Positions 42,972-52,776 of a stretch of DNA of 64,000 nt are shown piece by piece. Origin of the DNA: Clostridia bacterium (GTDB taxonomy: Bacteria; Bacillota; Clostridia; TANB77; UBA1234). Within the stretch, counting starts at the first letter, position 1, and each line of letters opens with the position of its first letter. The translations under genes and the position numbers were made by a program. Under the pieces are notes generated by a model, which searched no databases, had not been told where the DNA came from, and worked only from the letters and a program-made list of their open reading frames with translations. The stretch is from the NCBI GenBank assembly GCA_017521465.1, contig JAFXCN010000001.1, forward strand, positions 68,762 through 132,761, given 5' to 3'.

Positions 42972-43056
42972 GTGTAACGCAGTTCGTTTTCCCAGGGCGC
43001 CGCTGCGCGGGCGAAAACATTTTTTCGCCCTGGAAAAAAGCTTTCTTCGAAAGCTA
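42972..43056. repeat. GTAACGCAGTTCG structured element, copy A
   Basis: GTGTAACGCAGTTCGTTTTC, then CCAGGGCG...CGCCCTGG, then hairpin GCTTTC-TTC-GAAAGC. Copy B at 61811 keeps the shape with a different final stem (GTTTCC-TAC-GGAAAC). The 3' end runs into the yunB stop region. Confidence 0.85.
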
Positions 43057-43749
43057 CTCTTCCCAAAGGTTCAAGCTATCGTCAACTATATTGTCTACTC
43101 CCTCTAAATTATAAAAACTATTTGGCACATCGCCTACTAATACCGTTTCAGCAACATTTACATTATTTACTACTTCTATTGTTTTAGTAGTTAGTGGTGC
43201 TACTACTCTTACCTTTGAAACTATTTCTAAATATATTCTATGTCTTGTTTGATTAATTCCTGTTGATATAAATTCTGTTTTAAAATCTGTACTTACTGTT
43301 CCAGCTGGAATAATTCTTACTATTATATTAGGTCCTCTACCAGCAAGAAGTGTATTTCCTGTAAAATTTCCTATAGGTATTTTTACATATGCATCATTTA
43401 TTTGACTATACAATTCTTGCATTTTTGTTGCAATTTGCGATGAAAGTTGATTCATTTCTATTACTTTCGCCTGAAGAGCTATTATTTTTCCATTATTATC
43501 CCTTTCTAATGTAACTAAATCTTTATACTCAATATCATTCATAACTTCCTTTACTGCAGTACTCGAAATACTAACACCTATACTAGTTGCTCTGATCTGA
43601 CAAAGAGCCATTATACTTGGTTCTATAAGTAATGTTATTCCTTCAAATACAACAATCGGAAGTAATAAGCATACAAAAAATATTACAAATCTTTGATTTT
43701 TTATTTTTCTTCTTGTTACCCACTTTCTTTTTAAACCTAGCCTTTCCAT
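43054..43749 (-). CDS. yunB: Sporulation protein YunB
   Basis: A 231-residue protein with one N-terminal helix (about residues 22-43) and an extracytoplasmic domain containing VRIIPAGTVSTDFKTEFIST and GINQTRHRIYLEI, characteristic of YunB. In B. subtilis the gene is sigma-E controlled and needed for efficient spore formation. The stop of sipL lies at 43751, one base from the yunB start, so the two are translationally coupled. Confidence 0.92.
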   Translation of the reverse strand: MERLGLKRKWVTRRKIKNQRFVIFFVCLLLPIVVFEGITLLIEPSIMALCQIRATSIGVSISSTAVKEVMNDIEYKDLVTLERDNNGKIIALQAKVIEMNQLSSQIATKMQELYSQINDAYVKIPIGNFTGNTLLAGRGPNIIVRIIPAGTVSTDFKTEFISTGINQTRHRIYLEIVSKVRVVAPLTTKTIEVVNNVNVAETVLVGDVPNSFYNLEGVDNIVDDSLNLWEE

Positions 43750-43750
43750 A

Positions 43751-45319
43751 TTAGCTAATCGCGTCTAGCGACACTCTATAAACTTTTTTAGGAATTATTA
43801 ATTGTTGACCAGGATATACTTTGTCATCTTTCAAATCATTTACTTGCATTATTGATTCAATCGTACTTCTATATTCTTTTGCAATTTTCCACAAAGTATC
43901 GCCAGGTTTTACATAGTAAATCACAACACTAGCAACTGGCATCATTTCTTCATCTGTCTGTATAATATTATTTATTGTATTAAATTCAACATTATCCAAG
44001 TCAAAAACATCTATTGCAAATTGTGATTCAAATTGTAATTGTCCTGAACTTTGCAAATCGTATTTTGCATACTCAATACACAAGCTTATACTTACATCAT
44101 TTTCATTTACTTTCTTATTTAACTTTATCGATTGTTTAAAAGGTAACTCTATTTTCTTTGTTTCTACTATATTTTTATCTCTATTATAATATGATATGTC
44201 TAAATCCAAACTTCCATTTAGTGAAAGCTTATCGTCCATAAAATGTTTATCAGTTATTACTGGCTTTACATTCAAATCAAGAAGGGTACTATTCATTAAT
44301 TCAGGTACTGTTACCAATTGATCTATTTTTACTTTTTCAGATGCTAATTTATTTTTACATTTCATATCATTACATTCTATATCATACTTTATCTCATGTT
44401 CTGGATTATAGACATCAGCAACAACTTCTAATGTTCTTGAATCATAAGCTCTAGCACAAAATTCTAATTCACCTTCAATTGATATAGAGTTTGCTTTTAA
44501 ATCTTGATATACAGGCTTCAAATATAAATATGAAAGATTGTAATCTACATCAAATCTCATTTGTTCGCTAATTCCATTTAAATCTATAAAACCTGTCACT
44601 GGAATCCTTGTTTCAAAAGCTTCTATCTCTCCTTTTTCTGTGTCTGCAATATATACAACTCGAACTTTCATATCGCATTTAGCTAGCAATTTATTATAAC
44701 TTACTTTGAAATCTTTATCTTCTAAAGAACCACAGACTCTTAATATTTCACCTATAGGAGGTAAGTCATTTGGTATTGTTGCTGTTTCTTTTACTGATAC
44801 ATTTTCAAAACCAGATGCAACTAATTCATTAAATGTAAGCTTCTTAGTTTGCTTTTGAATGCTATTAGCTCCCTCTAAATCTTTTATCACTTCTATATTT
44901 TTATTTTCTGTTATTCCTACTGTAATATCTACTGGACACTTAACTGATATTTTTCTTCCATTAACAATTTTGTGTTCTATATTCCCAAGAGAATAATTCA
45001 AGCTAACGTCCATATTATTATTTAGTTCAGGCATATCCAAATTTTCATTAAAGTTTAAGACTGTATTTATTCCTTTTATTTGATTTGTCTCATTATCTGC
45101 AACGTATAAAACGTATGTATCAATAATTCCATCAATTTTCAGGCTTCCATCTTGTATTTCTTTTTTCGTAATATATACATTCCCATCTACTCTACTCAAT
45201 TTTAAAATATCTGGTTTTATATCTGGAACAATAATATCTCCCTCTACGATTTCTACAATGTTTTCATTTTTAACAAACCTACTTATTTGTACCTTCTCAT
45301 TTATTGTATTAATATCCAT
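43751..45319 (-). CDS. sipL: SipL-like spore coat morphogenetic protein (DUF3794 plus LysM)
   Basis: A 522-residue protein made of DUF3794 repeats (for example VKCPVDITVGITE and VRVVYIADTEKGEIEAFET) and a C-terminal LysM domain (YYVKPGDTLWKIAKEYRSTI, LIIPKKV). In C. difficile SipL binds SpoIVA through LysM and directs coat assembly in the mother cell. The start at 45319 follows AGGAGG; the longer frame lacks a site. Coupled to yunB downstream. Confidence 0.9.
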   Translation of the reverse strand: MDINTINEKVQISRFVKNENIVEIVEGDIIVPDIKPDILKLSRVDGNVYITKKEIQDGSLKIDGIIDTYVLYVADNETNQIKGINTVLNFNENLDMPELNNNMDVSLNYSLGNIEHKIVNGRKISVKCPVDITVGITENKNIEVIKDLEGANSIQKQTKKLTFNELVASGFENVSVKETATIPNDLPPIGEILRVCGSLEDKDFKVSYNKLLAKCDMKVRVVYIADTEKGEIEAFETRIPVTGFIDLNGISEQMRFDVDYNLSYLYLKPVYQDLKANSISIEGELEFCARAYDSRTLEVVADVYNPEHEIKYDIECNDMKCKNKLASEKVKIDQLVTVPELMNSTLLDLNVKPVITDKHFMDDKLSLNGSLDLDISYYNRDKNIVETKKIELPFKQSIKLNKKVNENDVSISLCIEYAKYDLQSSGQLQFESQFAIDVFDLDNVEFNTINNIIQTDEEMMPVASVVIYYVKPGDTLWKIAKEYRSTIESIMQVNDLKDDKVYPGQQLIIPKKVYRVSLDAIS

Positions 45320-45440
45320 AATATACCTCCTATACCATTTGTTAGTATATTTATATGAGAGACGTGAAAAAAGTATTACTAAAATATATATTTTGTAGCA
45401 CACATAAGATAGTGAAAAACTAATAGTGAAGAGTGAAAAG

Positions 45441-45531
45441 TATCTATTTTGTAGTACCTATTTTCCCACACCAAATATCGATTTTGCAGCACCTGGAAAA
45501 ACCACACGAAATATCGATTTTTTCGCACCAC
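45441..45531. repeat. Tandem TATCGATTTT units, right-hand set
   Basis: Three units of about 35 bp: TATCTATTTTGTAGTACCTA..., TATCGATTTTGCAGCACCTG..., TATCGATTTTTTCGCACCAC. The last 56 bp (45476-45531) match 47255-47310 in 46 of 47 conserved positions with a variable 9-bp middle. These sets flank the prepilin-like gene. Confidence 0.85.
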
Positions 45532-45532
45532 A

Positions 45533-45575
45533 AAAAAAAAGAAAGAATAAATTTCTTTATTCTTTCTTTTTTACT
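45533..45575. terminator. Terminator of the prepilin-like gene
   Basis: AAAGAAAGAATAAA, loop, TTTATTCTTTCTTT. It lies just downstream of the stop on the minus strand. Confidence 0.85.
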
Positions 45576-45580
45576 ATTTA

Positions 45581-47176
45581 TTATTTTTTTTCTAAATTCC
45601 ATGGAGTTGCTGAACTTCCATCTCCAGGATTACCTGAAGCAATTTTAAAAGCAGATGCATCTAAAGAAATTATAGGAAGAACTCCTACATTAGTTGCACT
45701 TGCATAAGGTCCTGTTGCTTTTAACAATGCTTTATTCCCAACTCTAGATTTAGAAACATAGAATATACCAAAATTTGCATTTTCAGTATAATTGTCCCCT
45801 CCATCAAAGCAGTAAACAGCTCTTTCTGGCAAATACGCATCAGTTGTAGATAATATATCACCATAAGTAAGTGTAGAACCCTCGTACAATGTTTCCCAAC
45901 TTGGCGAATTCAAATGATATGCTGTTTGTTTTAGTTTTATTGGATATGTTTCACTCGCTGCAGTGAAGGTTGGAAGAAATTCATTTTCGCCTGTCCCTTC
46001 ATTATATTCTTGTATATAATATTTACCTGTTCCTTCTCTATTTACAAAAGTCTTCACCGTACCATATCTTACACCACTTTCAGTATAATTAGCTAAAAAT
46101 TCATCTAAATTAGAAATCTTTTCCTCTACATCAGATAATGTTAAACTTTTTATATTAGCTGATGTTACTCCTAAAGAACTTGATGTGTATTGTTTACATA
46201 GTTCTTCTATACGTGATGGTAAATTTGTATAGTCATCTAAACATTTAGCAAGTTTTTGAGCAGTAGGATCCGAATAGCTATTATACCCGATTGTTATTTT
46301 TCCAACTGGAGCTGTCGGTATTATTAATACATTATTTCCCTCTTTGCCCCATACTCTCCACTGTATGCTACTATCTATATCTGCAGTATATGCAACAAAC
46401 TCACCTGCTTTTATAGTTGCCACTATACTTTCTTCTGTTGGTTCTTCATCTGGTGTTTCTCCTCCTGGTGTTTCTCCTCCTGGTGTCTCTCCTCCTGGTG
46501 TTCCATTATTATCTACAGTTCCACCATTTACTACTGTCCCTATTCCTGGTTCACTTGTTGTAATATCAGCTATATCTGAATATCCTTCGTCAGTCACATA
46601 GTATAATTCTGTTGTTACATACATTCTGTTTTCACCATCTACTTCTCTTGGATATCCTGGTACTGTAAAAACATCGCCATTTTGTGTTACATAGTGTTTT
46701 TCGTCACCTAAGTTATTTCCATAAAATTCATGATCATCCTTATATCCTTTTACATTTGAATCTGTTATTGGATAACATTGTGTTGCTTTTCTGATTATAT
46801 TTCCATCTGCATCAGTTTCTTCTAACGTTAACAATGTTTGATCTGGAAATCTAACTTTTAATGCAACTACTAAATTATTAAACTCTTCTCCTGCTGGAAT
46901 TATATGTCCTGATGGTGCTGCATTTTTTGTTGCTGCTTCGTAATTCATTTGTGCTGTTGTAAGCACATTTCCGTCAACAGCATTATTCTCTTTTATTTTC
47001 CCAACTGTATTCGATTCAAAATTTATTGCGTAATCACCAAATTCTTGTTCAAATTTTGCGAATTGTGCTCCTCCCGTTGCATCATCAAATCCGATAAATG
47101 CTATTGCTGCCAATATTATGATAACTATTATTGTTATTATTAATGTTATCATTGATACACCTTTATTGCTTCTCAT
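45581..47176 (-). CDS. Large prepilin-like secreted protein
   Basis: A 531-residue protein with a type IV prepilin-like N-terminus: NKGVSMITLIITIIVIIILA, a short basic leader, then a hydrophobic helix with the Gly before it as cleavage site. The rest is far larger than a normal pilin (about 150 residues) and has a PGGET/GETPG repeat linker near residue 230 (15-bp DNA repeat units at 46452-46500) followed by a second domain ending SGNPGDGSSATPWNLEKK. No pilus assembly gene is adjacent. It may be a minor pilin or pseudopilin with an exposed domain. It is flanked by TATCGATTTT repeats. Confidence 0.72.
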   Translation of the reverse strand: MRSNKGVSMITLIITIIVIIILAAIAFIGFDDATGGAQFAKFEQEFGDYAINFESNTVGKIKENNAVDGNVLTTAQMNYEAATKNAAPSGHIIPAGEEFNNLVVALKVRFPDQTLLTLEETDADGNIIRKATQCYPITDSNVKGYKDDHEFYGNNLGDEKHYVTQNGDVFTVPGYPREVDGENRMYVTTELYYVTDEGYSDIADITTSEPGIGTVVNGGTVDNNGTPGGETPGGETPGGETPDEEPTEESIVATIKAGEFVAYTADIDSSIQWRVWGKEGNNVLIIPTAPVGKITIGYNSYSDPTAQKLAKCLDDYTNLPSRIEELCKQYTSSSLGVTSANIKSLTLSDVEEKISNLDEFLANYTESGVRYGTVKTFVNREGTGKYYIQEYNEGTGENEFLPTFTAASETYPIKLKQTAYHLNSPSWETLYEGSTLTYGDILSTTDAYLPERAVYCFDGGDNYTENANFGIFYVSKSRVGNKALLKATGPYASATNVGVLPIISLDASAFKIASGNPGDGSSATPWNLEKK

Positions 47177-47254
47177 ATTTTTCCTCCCCTTCTTTTGTAG
47201 CTTTCTACATATATTTTTATTCTACCAATACTTATTTGTAAACACAAGTATTTG

Positions 47255-47310
47255 TATCGATTTTTCAGCACCTGCTTTTACTGCACGAAATATCGATTTT
47301 TTCGCACCAC
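47255..47310. repeat. TATCGATTTT units, left-hand set
   Basis: TATCGATTTTTCAGCACCTG, nine variable bases, CACGAAATATCGATTTTTTC and GCACCAC; direct repeat of 45476-45531. It continues into the GTAACGCAGTTCG element at 47334. Confidence 0.85.
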
Positions 47311-47333
47311 ACATTCGAATCATTTTTCCATCT

Positions 47334-47460
47334 GGTGTAACGCAGTTCGTTTCCGCAAACCAAATTAAGCCTTTTTTTCCCAGGTCGTCCGTCTCACATC
47401 TTCGATGTGAAGCCGTGGCTTCGCCTTTTCGCCCTGGGCAAAAAAAGGTGGCGAACTAAT
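47334..47460. repeat. GTAACGCAGTTCG structured element, copy C
   Basis: GTGTAACGCAGTTCGTTTCC, then TTTTTTTCCCAGG...CCCTGGGCAAAAAAA as outer stem and TCACATC-TTC-GATGTGA inside. A separate hairpin GGTGGCGAACTA/TAGTTCGCCACC (47448-47472) follows and probably terminates the veg transcript. No gene is visible in 47177-47486. Confidence 0.8.
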
Positions 47461-47486
47461 AGTTCGCCACCTAATCGTGTCTGATA

Positions 47487-47771
47487 TTAAAATGTAATTT
47501 CTGGATTCATTGAATCTAATATTGAATTATAACTTCCGTTAACATCAACTCCTAGTTCAACTGATTTTGTTAAAACATCAGTATAACTATAAGTAACGTT
47601 TCTTTGGCTATCATCCATTTTTACTACAAAAATATTGGGATATGTATTAACTAAAGTTCCTTCTTTTTCGAATGACTTATTTCTACCAAGACTACCACGA
47701 AGTAACACTTTTTGGCCAACACAACCTTCTATATTTTTCTTTACTTCATTAATGTTCTTTTTTTCTATCAT
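47487..47771 (-). CDS. veg: Veg family protein
   Basis: A 94-residue protein: INEVKKNIEGCVGQKVLLRG, then SLGRNKSFEKEGTLVNTYPN and FVVKMDDSQRNVTYSYTDVL, the Veg pattern. In B. subtilis Veg stimulates biofilm gene expression and is highly expressed; the role in Clostridia is not established. The start at 47771 follows AGGGGTGGG; an upstream in-frame ATG is unsupported. Confidence 0.9.
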   Translation of the reverse strand: MIEKKNINEVKKNIEGCVGQKVLLRGSLGRNKSFEKEGTLVNTYPNIFVVKMDDSQRNVTYSYTDVLTKSVELGVDVNGSYNSILDSMNPEITF

Positions 47772-47919
47772 ACAACCCACCCCTATATTCAGACTATGCT
47801 TGAAGTATAACACAAAAATCACATTTTGTCAAAATATTTTGTGACGTGTAACCATACTGCGCCAACGTTTTTGAAGCGTGGTTATGTGAACTTTTTATTT
47901 ATGGTTTTATGTATATTTA

Positions 47920-50757
47920 TTATTGTTTACCCTTGTTTTTTAGATATTTTTTTAAAAATTGTCCTGTATATGATTCTTCACACTTTGCAACTTCTTCCGG
48001 TGTGCCAGTAACAACTATAGTACCACCTCTTATTCCACCTTCTGGTCCTAAATCTATTATGTAGTCTGCATTCTTTATAACATCTAAATTATGTTCTATT
48101 ATAACAACAGTATTTCCTGTATCTGTCAATCGATTTAGTATATCAATTAATCTGTGTACATCTGCCATATGAAGTCCCGTTGTTGGTTCATCTAGAATGT
48201 ATAATGTTTTTCCTGTAGCTTTTTTGGATAGTTCGGTTGCTAACTTTACTCTTTGCGCTTCGCCACCTGATAACGTCGTTGATGATTGACCAAGTTTTAT
48301 ATATCCTAATCCAACATCATACAATGCTTGCATCTTTGATTTTATTTTTGGTATATTTGCAAAAAATTCTAATGCTTCTTCTACTGTCATATCCAATACT
48401 TCTGATATATTCTTGCCTTTATATTTTACTTCAAGAGTTTCTCTATTATATCGTTTCCCATTACACACATCACAAGGTACGTACACATCAGATAAGAAAT
48501 GCATTTCTATTTTTACTATTCCATCACCTTCACAAGATTCACATCTTCCACCACTTACATTGAAGCTAAATCTTCCTTTAGAGTAACCTCTCATTTTAGC
48601 TTCATTTGTTTCCGCAAACAGGTCTCTTATTGCATCAAACACACCTGTATATGTTGCTGGGTTTGAACGAGGTGTTCTTCCTATTGGTGATTGGTCAATT
48701 GCAATTACTTTATCTAAGTTTTCTATTCCTTTAATTTGTTTGCACTTACCAACTTTTCCACTTGCTCTATTTAAATCTTTAGATAACTTTCTACAAATTA
48801 CTTCATTAACTAATGATGACTTTCCAGAACCAGATACACCAGTTACTAACGTCATAACTCCTAGTGGAATTTTTACATTTACATCTTGTAAATTATTTTC
48901 AGAAGCACCTATTACTTCTAAATGTTTTCCATTTCCTTTTCTTCGCTTCTTTGGAACTTCTATTTTAAGCTCACCACTTAAATATTTTCCTGTAATTGAA
49001 TTTGGATTTTTCATGATATCTTCTGCAGTTCCTGTTGCAACAACTTCACCACCATGCACACCAGCACCTGGTCCTATATCTACAATGTAGTCCGCTGCAC
49101 GCATTGTATCTTCATCATGCTCTACAACTAATAAAGTGTTTCCAAGTTTTTTTAGTTTGTCTAAGGTAGCCAATAATTTTTCATTATCACGTTGATGTAA
49201 TCCTATACTTGGCTCATCTAGTATATACAAGACTCCCATAAGTCCAGAACCAATTTGAGTTGCAAGACGTATTCTTTGAGCCTCACCACCAGATAATGTT
49301 CCCGCACTTCTTGAAAGTGTCAAGTAATCCAATCCAACATCTATTAAAAATGTTAATCTTGCATTTAATTCTTTTATTATTTGTTCTGCAATTATTTTCT
49401 CTTTTGGTGTAAGTTTTAACTTGTTTATATATTCTTTTATTTCAACAACAGACATTGCTGTTAATTCATAAATATTTTTCTTTCCAACAGTCACAGCTAG
49501 TGATTCTTTTCTCAATCTTGCACCATCACATTCACTACAGTGCGATGATGACATATACATTTCATAGAATTCTCTCATACCGTTTGATGTAGTTTCTCTA
49601 TATCTTCTCTCAAGTGTATTTATAACTCCTTCGAATGGCGATGTAAATGTTCTTGTACCTGTACTACCTTCGTATTTGAAAGTAATTTTTTCATTTCCTG
49701 TTCCGTATAAAACTTTATTAATAAAATCTTTTGGTAGTTCTTTAATTGGTTTAGTAACATCAACACCATAATGATTTCCTAAAGATTGAATGTACATTGT
49801 ACCCATTCCGTCTTTTTCCATGTTCCACCCCATACCTTTAATTCCACCATTCAAAAGTGTCTTATCAGTATCTGCCATTACAAGTTCTGGATCCATTTTC
49901 ATAAGATGTCCTAAACCACTACATGATGGACAAGCTCCATATGGATTATTAAACGAAAACATTCTTGGTGACAATTCTTCAATACTAATATTGCAATCCG
50001 GACAAGCATAGTTTTGTGAGAATAACATTTCTTCTTTTCCTACAACATCAACAAGGACTAACTTGTTAGCGTATTTAAGTGCCGTTTCCACTGAGTCTGT
50101 TAATCTGTTTCTAATATCTTCTTTTATAATAAGTCTATCTACAACAATTTCTATATTGTGCTTTTTCTTTTTATCAATAGTTATTTCATCTTCACCTAAT
50201 TCATATATTGTTCCATCAACTCTTGCTCTGACAAACCCATCTTTATGAGCATCTTCTAAAAGTTTTGCATATTCACCTTTTCTACCACGAATAATAGGCG
50301 CTAAAATTTGAATTTTAGTACCTTCTTCTAATTCTAAAATTGCATCTATAATTTGATCAATTGATTGTTGTTTAATTATTTTTCCACACTTTGGACAATG
50401 TGGTACACCAATTCTCGCATATAACAAACGTAAGTAATCATATATTTCGGTAACTGTCCCCACTGTTGAACGAGGATTTTTAGAAGTCGTTTTTTGGTCA
50501 ATAGATATTGCAGGCGACAACCCTTCAATATAATCAACATCCGGTTTATCTTTGATACCTAAAAACTGTCTTGCATAAGAAGATAAACTTTCTACATATC
50601 TTCTTTGTCCTTCCGCATAAATCGTATCAAAAGCAAGTGAAGATTTTCCCGAACCACTAAGTCCAGTAATAACAACAAGTTTATCTCTGGGAATCTTCAA
50701 ATCAATATTCTTAAGATTATTTACTCTAGCACCCTTTATATATATATTATCTAACAT
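47920..50757 (-). CDS. uvrA: Excinuclease ABC subunit UvrA
   Basis: A 945-residue damage-sensing ATPase with two ABC modules. Walker A motifs are [20 protein letters not shown] near residue 31 and [14 protein letters not shown] near 640; signature sequences are [14 protein letters not shown] and [14 protein letters not shown]. Zinc fingers [18 protein letters not shown] and [16 protein letters not shown] are present. The start at 50757 follows AAAGGAGA. uvrB is distant (9466), so the excinuclease genes are not linked here. Confidence 0.98.
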   Translation of the reverse strand: MLDNIYIKGARVNNLKNIDLKIPRDKLVVITGLSGSGKSSLAFDTIYAEGQRRYVESLSSYARQFLGIKDKPDVDYIEGLSPAISIDQKTTSKNPRSTVGTVTEIYDYLRLLYARIGVPHCPKCGKIIKQQSIDQIIDAILELEEGTKIQILAPIIRGRKGEYAKLLEDAHKDGFVRARVDGTIYELGEDEITIDKKKKHNIEIVVDRLIIKEDIRNRLTDSVETALKYANKLVLVDVVGKEEMLFSQNYACPDCNISIEELSPRMFSFNNPYGACPSCSGLGHLMKMDPELVMADTDKTLLNGGIKGMGWNMEKDGMGTMYIQSLGNHYGVDVTKPIKELPKDFINKVLYGTGNEKITFKYEGSTGTRTFTSPFEGVINTLERRYRETTSNGMREFYEMYMSSSHCSECDGARLRKESLAVTVGKKNIYELTAMSVVEIKEYINKLKLTPKEKIIAEQIIKELNARLTFLIDVGLDYLTLSRSAGTLSGGEAQRIRLATQIGSGLMGVLYILDEPSIGLHQRDNEKLLATLDKLKKLGNTLLVVEHDEDTMRAADYIVDIGPGAGVHGGEVVATGTAEDIMKNPNSITGKYLSGELKIEVPKKRRKGNGKHLEVIGASENNLQDVNVKIPLGVMTLVTGVSGSGKSSLVNEVICRKLSKDLNRASGKVGKCKQIKGIENLDKVIAIDQSPIGRTPRSNPATYTGVFDAIRDLFAETNEAKMRGYSKGRFSFNVSGGRCESCEGDGIVKIEMHFLSDVYVPCDVCNGKRYNRETLEVKYKGKNISEVLDMTVEEALEFFANIPKIKSKMQALYDVGLGYIKLGQSSTTLSGGEAQRVKLATELSKKATGKTLYILDEPTTGLHMADVHRLIDILNRLTDTGNTVVIIEHNLDVIKNADYIIDLGPEGGIRGGTIVVTGTPEEVAKCEESYTGQFLKKYLKNKGKQ

Positions 50758-50817
50758 ATCATTCTCTCCTTTTTGCATACAGTTTATTATATCACGAAAA
50801 TATGTTCGATACAATAA

Positions 50818-50857
50818 CAAAAAAGAATGGCAAACAATTTGTTTGCCATTCTTTTTT
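50818..50857 (-). terminator. Terminator of the CofE-like gene
   Basis: AAAAAAGAATGGCAAACA, loop, TGTTTGCCATTCTTTTTT form. Confidence 0.9.
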
Positions 50858-50859
50858 GG

Positions 50860-52065
50860 TTATTTTGTATAATTATCAAAGTATCCTTTTACCCATACGA
50901 TTGGGGTGCCTTTGTCGCCACTGCCTGATGTTAAGTCACATAGTGAACCTACTAAGTCTGTGATTCTTCTTGGAGTTGTTCCTTGTGATGCCATACTACC
51001 AACTAAATTATCGCCTTTTGCTTTAATCTCTTCTGTAATTGCTTTCTTTAGTTCGTCACCGCTTAAGTTTGCATATTTTCCATCAGCCAAAGCCTTCAAT
51101 TTAAGTTCATTTGGTTGACCTAACAATCCATCAGTATGTGCTGGTGATACTACAGGGTCTGCAAGTTCCCATATCTTTCCTACAGGATCTTTGAATGCTC
51201 CATCACCATATACCATTACTTCTACATGTTTTCCTGTAGCTTCTTTCACAAGTTCTTGGATTTTTAATACAAGTTCATTTCCGCCTCTTGGGAACAATTT
51301 TAATCTTTCTTCATTTGCCTTATTGCTTCCAAGAAGTCCATAATCTGGATTATATCCACTACCATCAATTGATTCAGTACAAATATCATCTAATCCATAA
51401 ACTACCTTTTCTAATCCACCAGTATATTGTTTCAAATATTTTTTAGTTGAATGTCTTGTATGTATATCACAACACAAATAGTTTGTACCTAATGAGCTAA
51501 CTTGATGATTTTCATTTGCAAATACAATTTCGACTTCACAATTTTCTTCTTTAACCAAACTTGAATAATATTCTACGTAATCAACACCTGTAAATTGATG
51601 TTTTGCATATCCAAATGCTTCTCTATATTCTTCTTCGTTAATCATACGCGAATTATCTAGAAAACCAGCTTTTTCAAATTCTTCATCGCTTACCAATTTG
51701 TTTCCAACTTCATCAGATGGATATCTTAATACTATTATAAGTTTTTTAGCAGCTCTTGCAATTCCTTTAAGGCACATTGCAAATCTATTTCTGCTCATTA
51801 TTGGGTATACCAAAACAATTTCAGCATCTTTTCCAAACTTTCTTTCAATATCGTAAGCAACGTTATCAACTGTTACATAGTTTCCTTCCGCTCTAGCAAC
51901 GATTGATTCTGTGATTGCAATTATATCTTTATCGTCAATACTAATTTTATGGTTACGACTCGCATTTATAACACTGTCTGCAACAATCTGCGCAAGATTA
52001 TCCCCTTCTCTTATAATTGGAGCTCTAACCCCCATAGAAATTGTACCTAGTAATCTTTCTTCCAT
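50860..52065 (-). CDS. CofE-like (F420-0:L-glutamate ligase family) protein
   Basis: A 401-residue protein of the F420 ligase family: an N-terminal stretch [20 protein letters not shown] and [20 protein letters not shown], and a C-terminal [20 protein letters not shown]. In methanogens CofE adds glutamates to F420. No other F420 gene is seen here and Clostridia usually lack the cofactor, so the substrate is probably different (a glutamyl ligation to another acceptor). Start follows AAGGAGGAATTAGT. Confidence 0.82.
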   Translation of the reverse strand: MEERLLGTISMGVRAPIIREGDNLAQIVADSVINASRNHKISIDDKDIIAITESIVARAEGNYVTVDNVAYDIERKFGKDAEIVLVYPIMSRNRFAMCLKGIARAAKKLIIVLRYPSDEVGNKLVSDEEFEKAGFLDNSRMINEEEYREAFGYAKHQFTGVDYVEYYSSLVKEENCEVEIVFANENHQVSSLGTNYLCCDIHTRHSTKKYLKQYTGGLEKVVYGLDDICTESIDGSGYNPDYGLLGSNKANEERLKLFPRGGNELVLKIQELVKEATGKHVEVMVYGDGAFKDPVGKIWELADPVVSPAHTDGLLGQPNELKLKALADGKYANLSGDELKKAITEEIKAKGDNLVGSMASQGTTPRRITDLVGSLCDLTSGSGDKGTPIVWVKGYFDNYTK

Positions 52066-52150
52066 ACTAATTCCTCCTTACTTATTATAGTCATGAGGTC
52101 TTCCTATAACTGTCGAACACGAAAACATTTTAACTTTTGTGTTGATATTT

Positions 52151-52179
52151 GTCAATATTATTGGAATATGATATAATTT
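52151..52179 (+). promoter_or_regulatory. Promoter of the YiiX-like gene
   Basis: TTGTCA (52151-52156), 17 bp, TATAAT (52174-52179). Confidence 0.8.
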
Positions 52180-52207
52180 AAATATAATTTCTAATTTAGG
52201 AGTACTT

Positions 52208-52753
52208 ATGAAAAATGTATATTTAATATTAACTCAATCTGGAACACTTTTATCAAAGCTAATACGTTTCTTTTCACACAAACCATATAATCATGCTTCT
52301 ATTGCACTTGATAAATCATTAGACAAGTTTTATTCTTTTGGTAGATTAAAACCACATAATGCTTTTATTGGTGGATTTGTAATTGAACGTAAAGATGCTG
52401 GTGTTTTTAAAATTTTTAAAAATGCACCTTCATTAGTTGTTGAACTTTCAATAACAGATGAACAATATGATACTATTAGTAATACAATAAAAGTTTTCGA
52501 GCAAAATAAAGAAGAATATAAATACGATTTTGTTAATCTTACCATTTTCTTTACAAAATATCGTATTCCAAGGAAGAAAAGATTTTTTTGTTCGCAGTTC
52601 GTCTCATATATTTTAAATAATGCTGGCATAAAAACACCAAACCCACCTGAACATACGCAAGCAACTGATTTTTTAAGTTTAGAAAATTCTCGAGTAATAT
52701 ATAATGGATTTATTCAAGAATATAATATAGAAAAAACCACCAGTATAACTTAA
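52208..52753 (+). CDS. YiiX/NlpC-P60 superfamily protein (permuted papain-like)
   Basis: A 181-residue protein with the order of permuted NlpC/P60 enzymes: an early His in PYNHASIAL (near residue 28) and the Cys in FFCSQFVSYIL (near residue 128). Relatives are amidases or peptidases of lipids or peptides, often membrane associated. No signal peptide is evident. A plus-strand gene with its own promoter, ending in a terminator shared with rpoC. Confidence 0.8.
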   Translation: MKNVYLILTQSGTLLSKLIRFFSHKPYNHASIALDKSLDKFYSFGRLKPHNAFIGGFVIERKDAGVFKIFKNAPSLVVELSITDEQYDTISNTIKVFEQNKEEYKYDFVNLTIFFTKYRIPRKKRFFCSQFVSYILNNAGIKTPNPPEHTQATDFLSLENSRVIYNGFIQEYNIEKTTSIT

Positions 52754-52767
52754 CTGGTGGTTTTTCA
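52731..52767. terminator. Bidirectional terminator (YiiX-like gene and rpoC)
   Basis: AAAAAACCACCAGT, loop, ACTGGTGGTTTTT. Confidence 0.9.
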
Positions 52768-52776
52768 TATTTCTTA

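Noticed and set aside
45441-45531. CRISPR array
   Set aside because: The repeats are directly adjacent, degenerate and without unique spacers of constant length; no cas gene is present.
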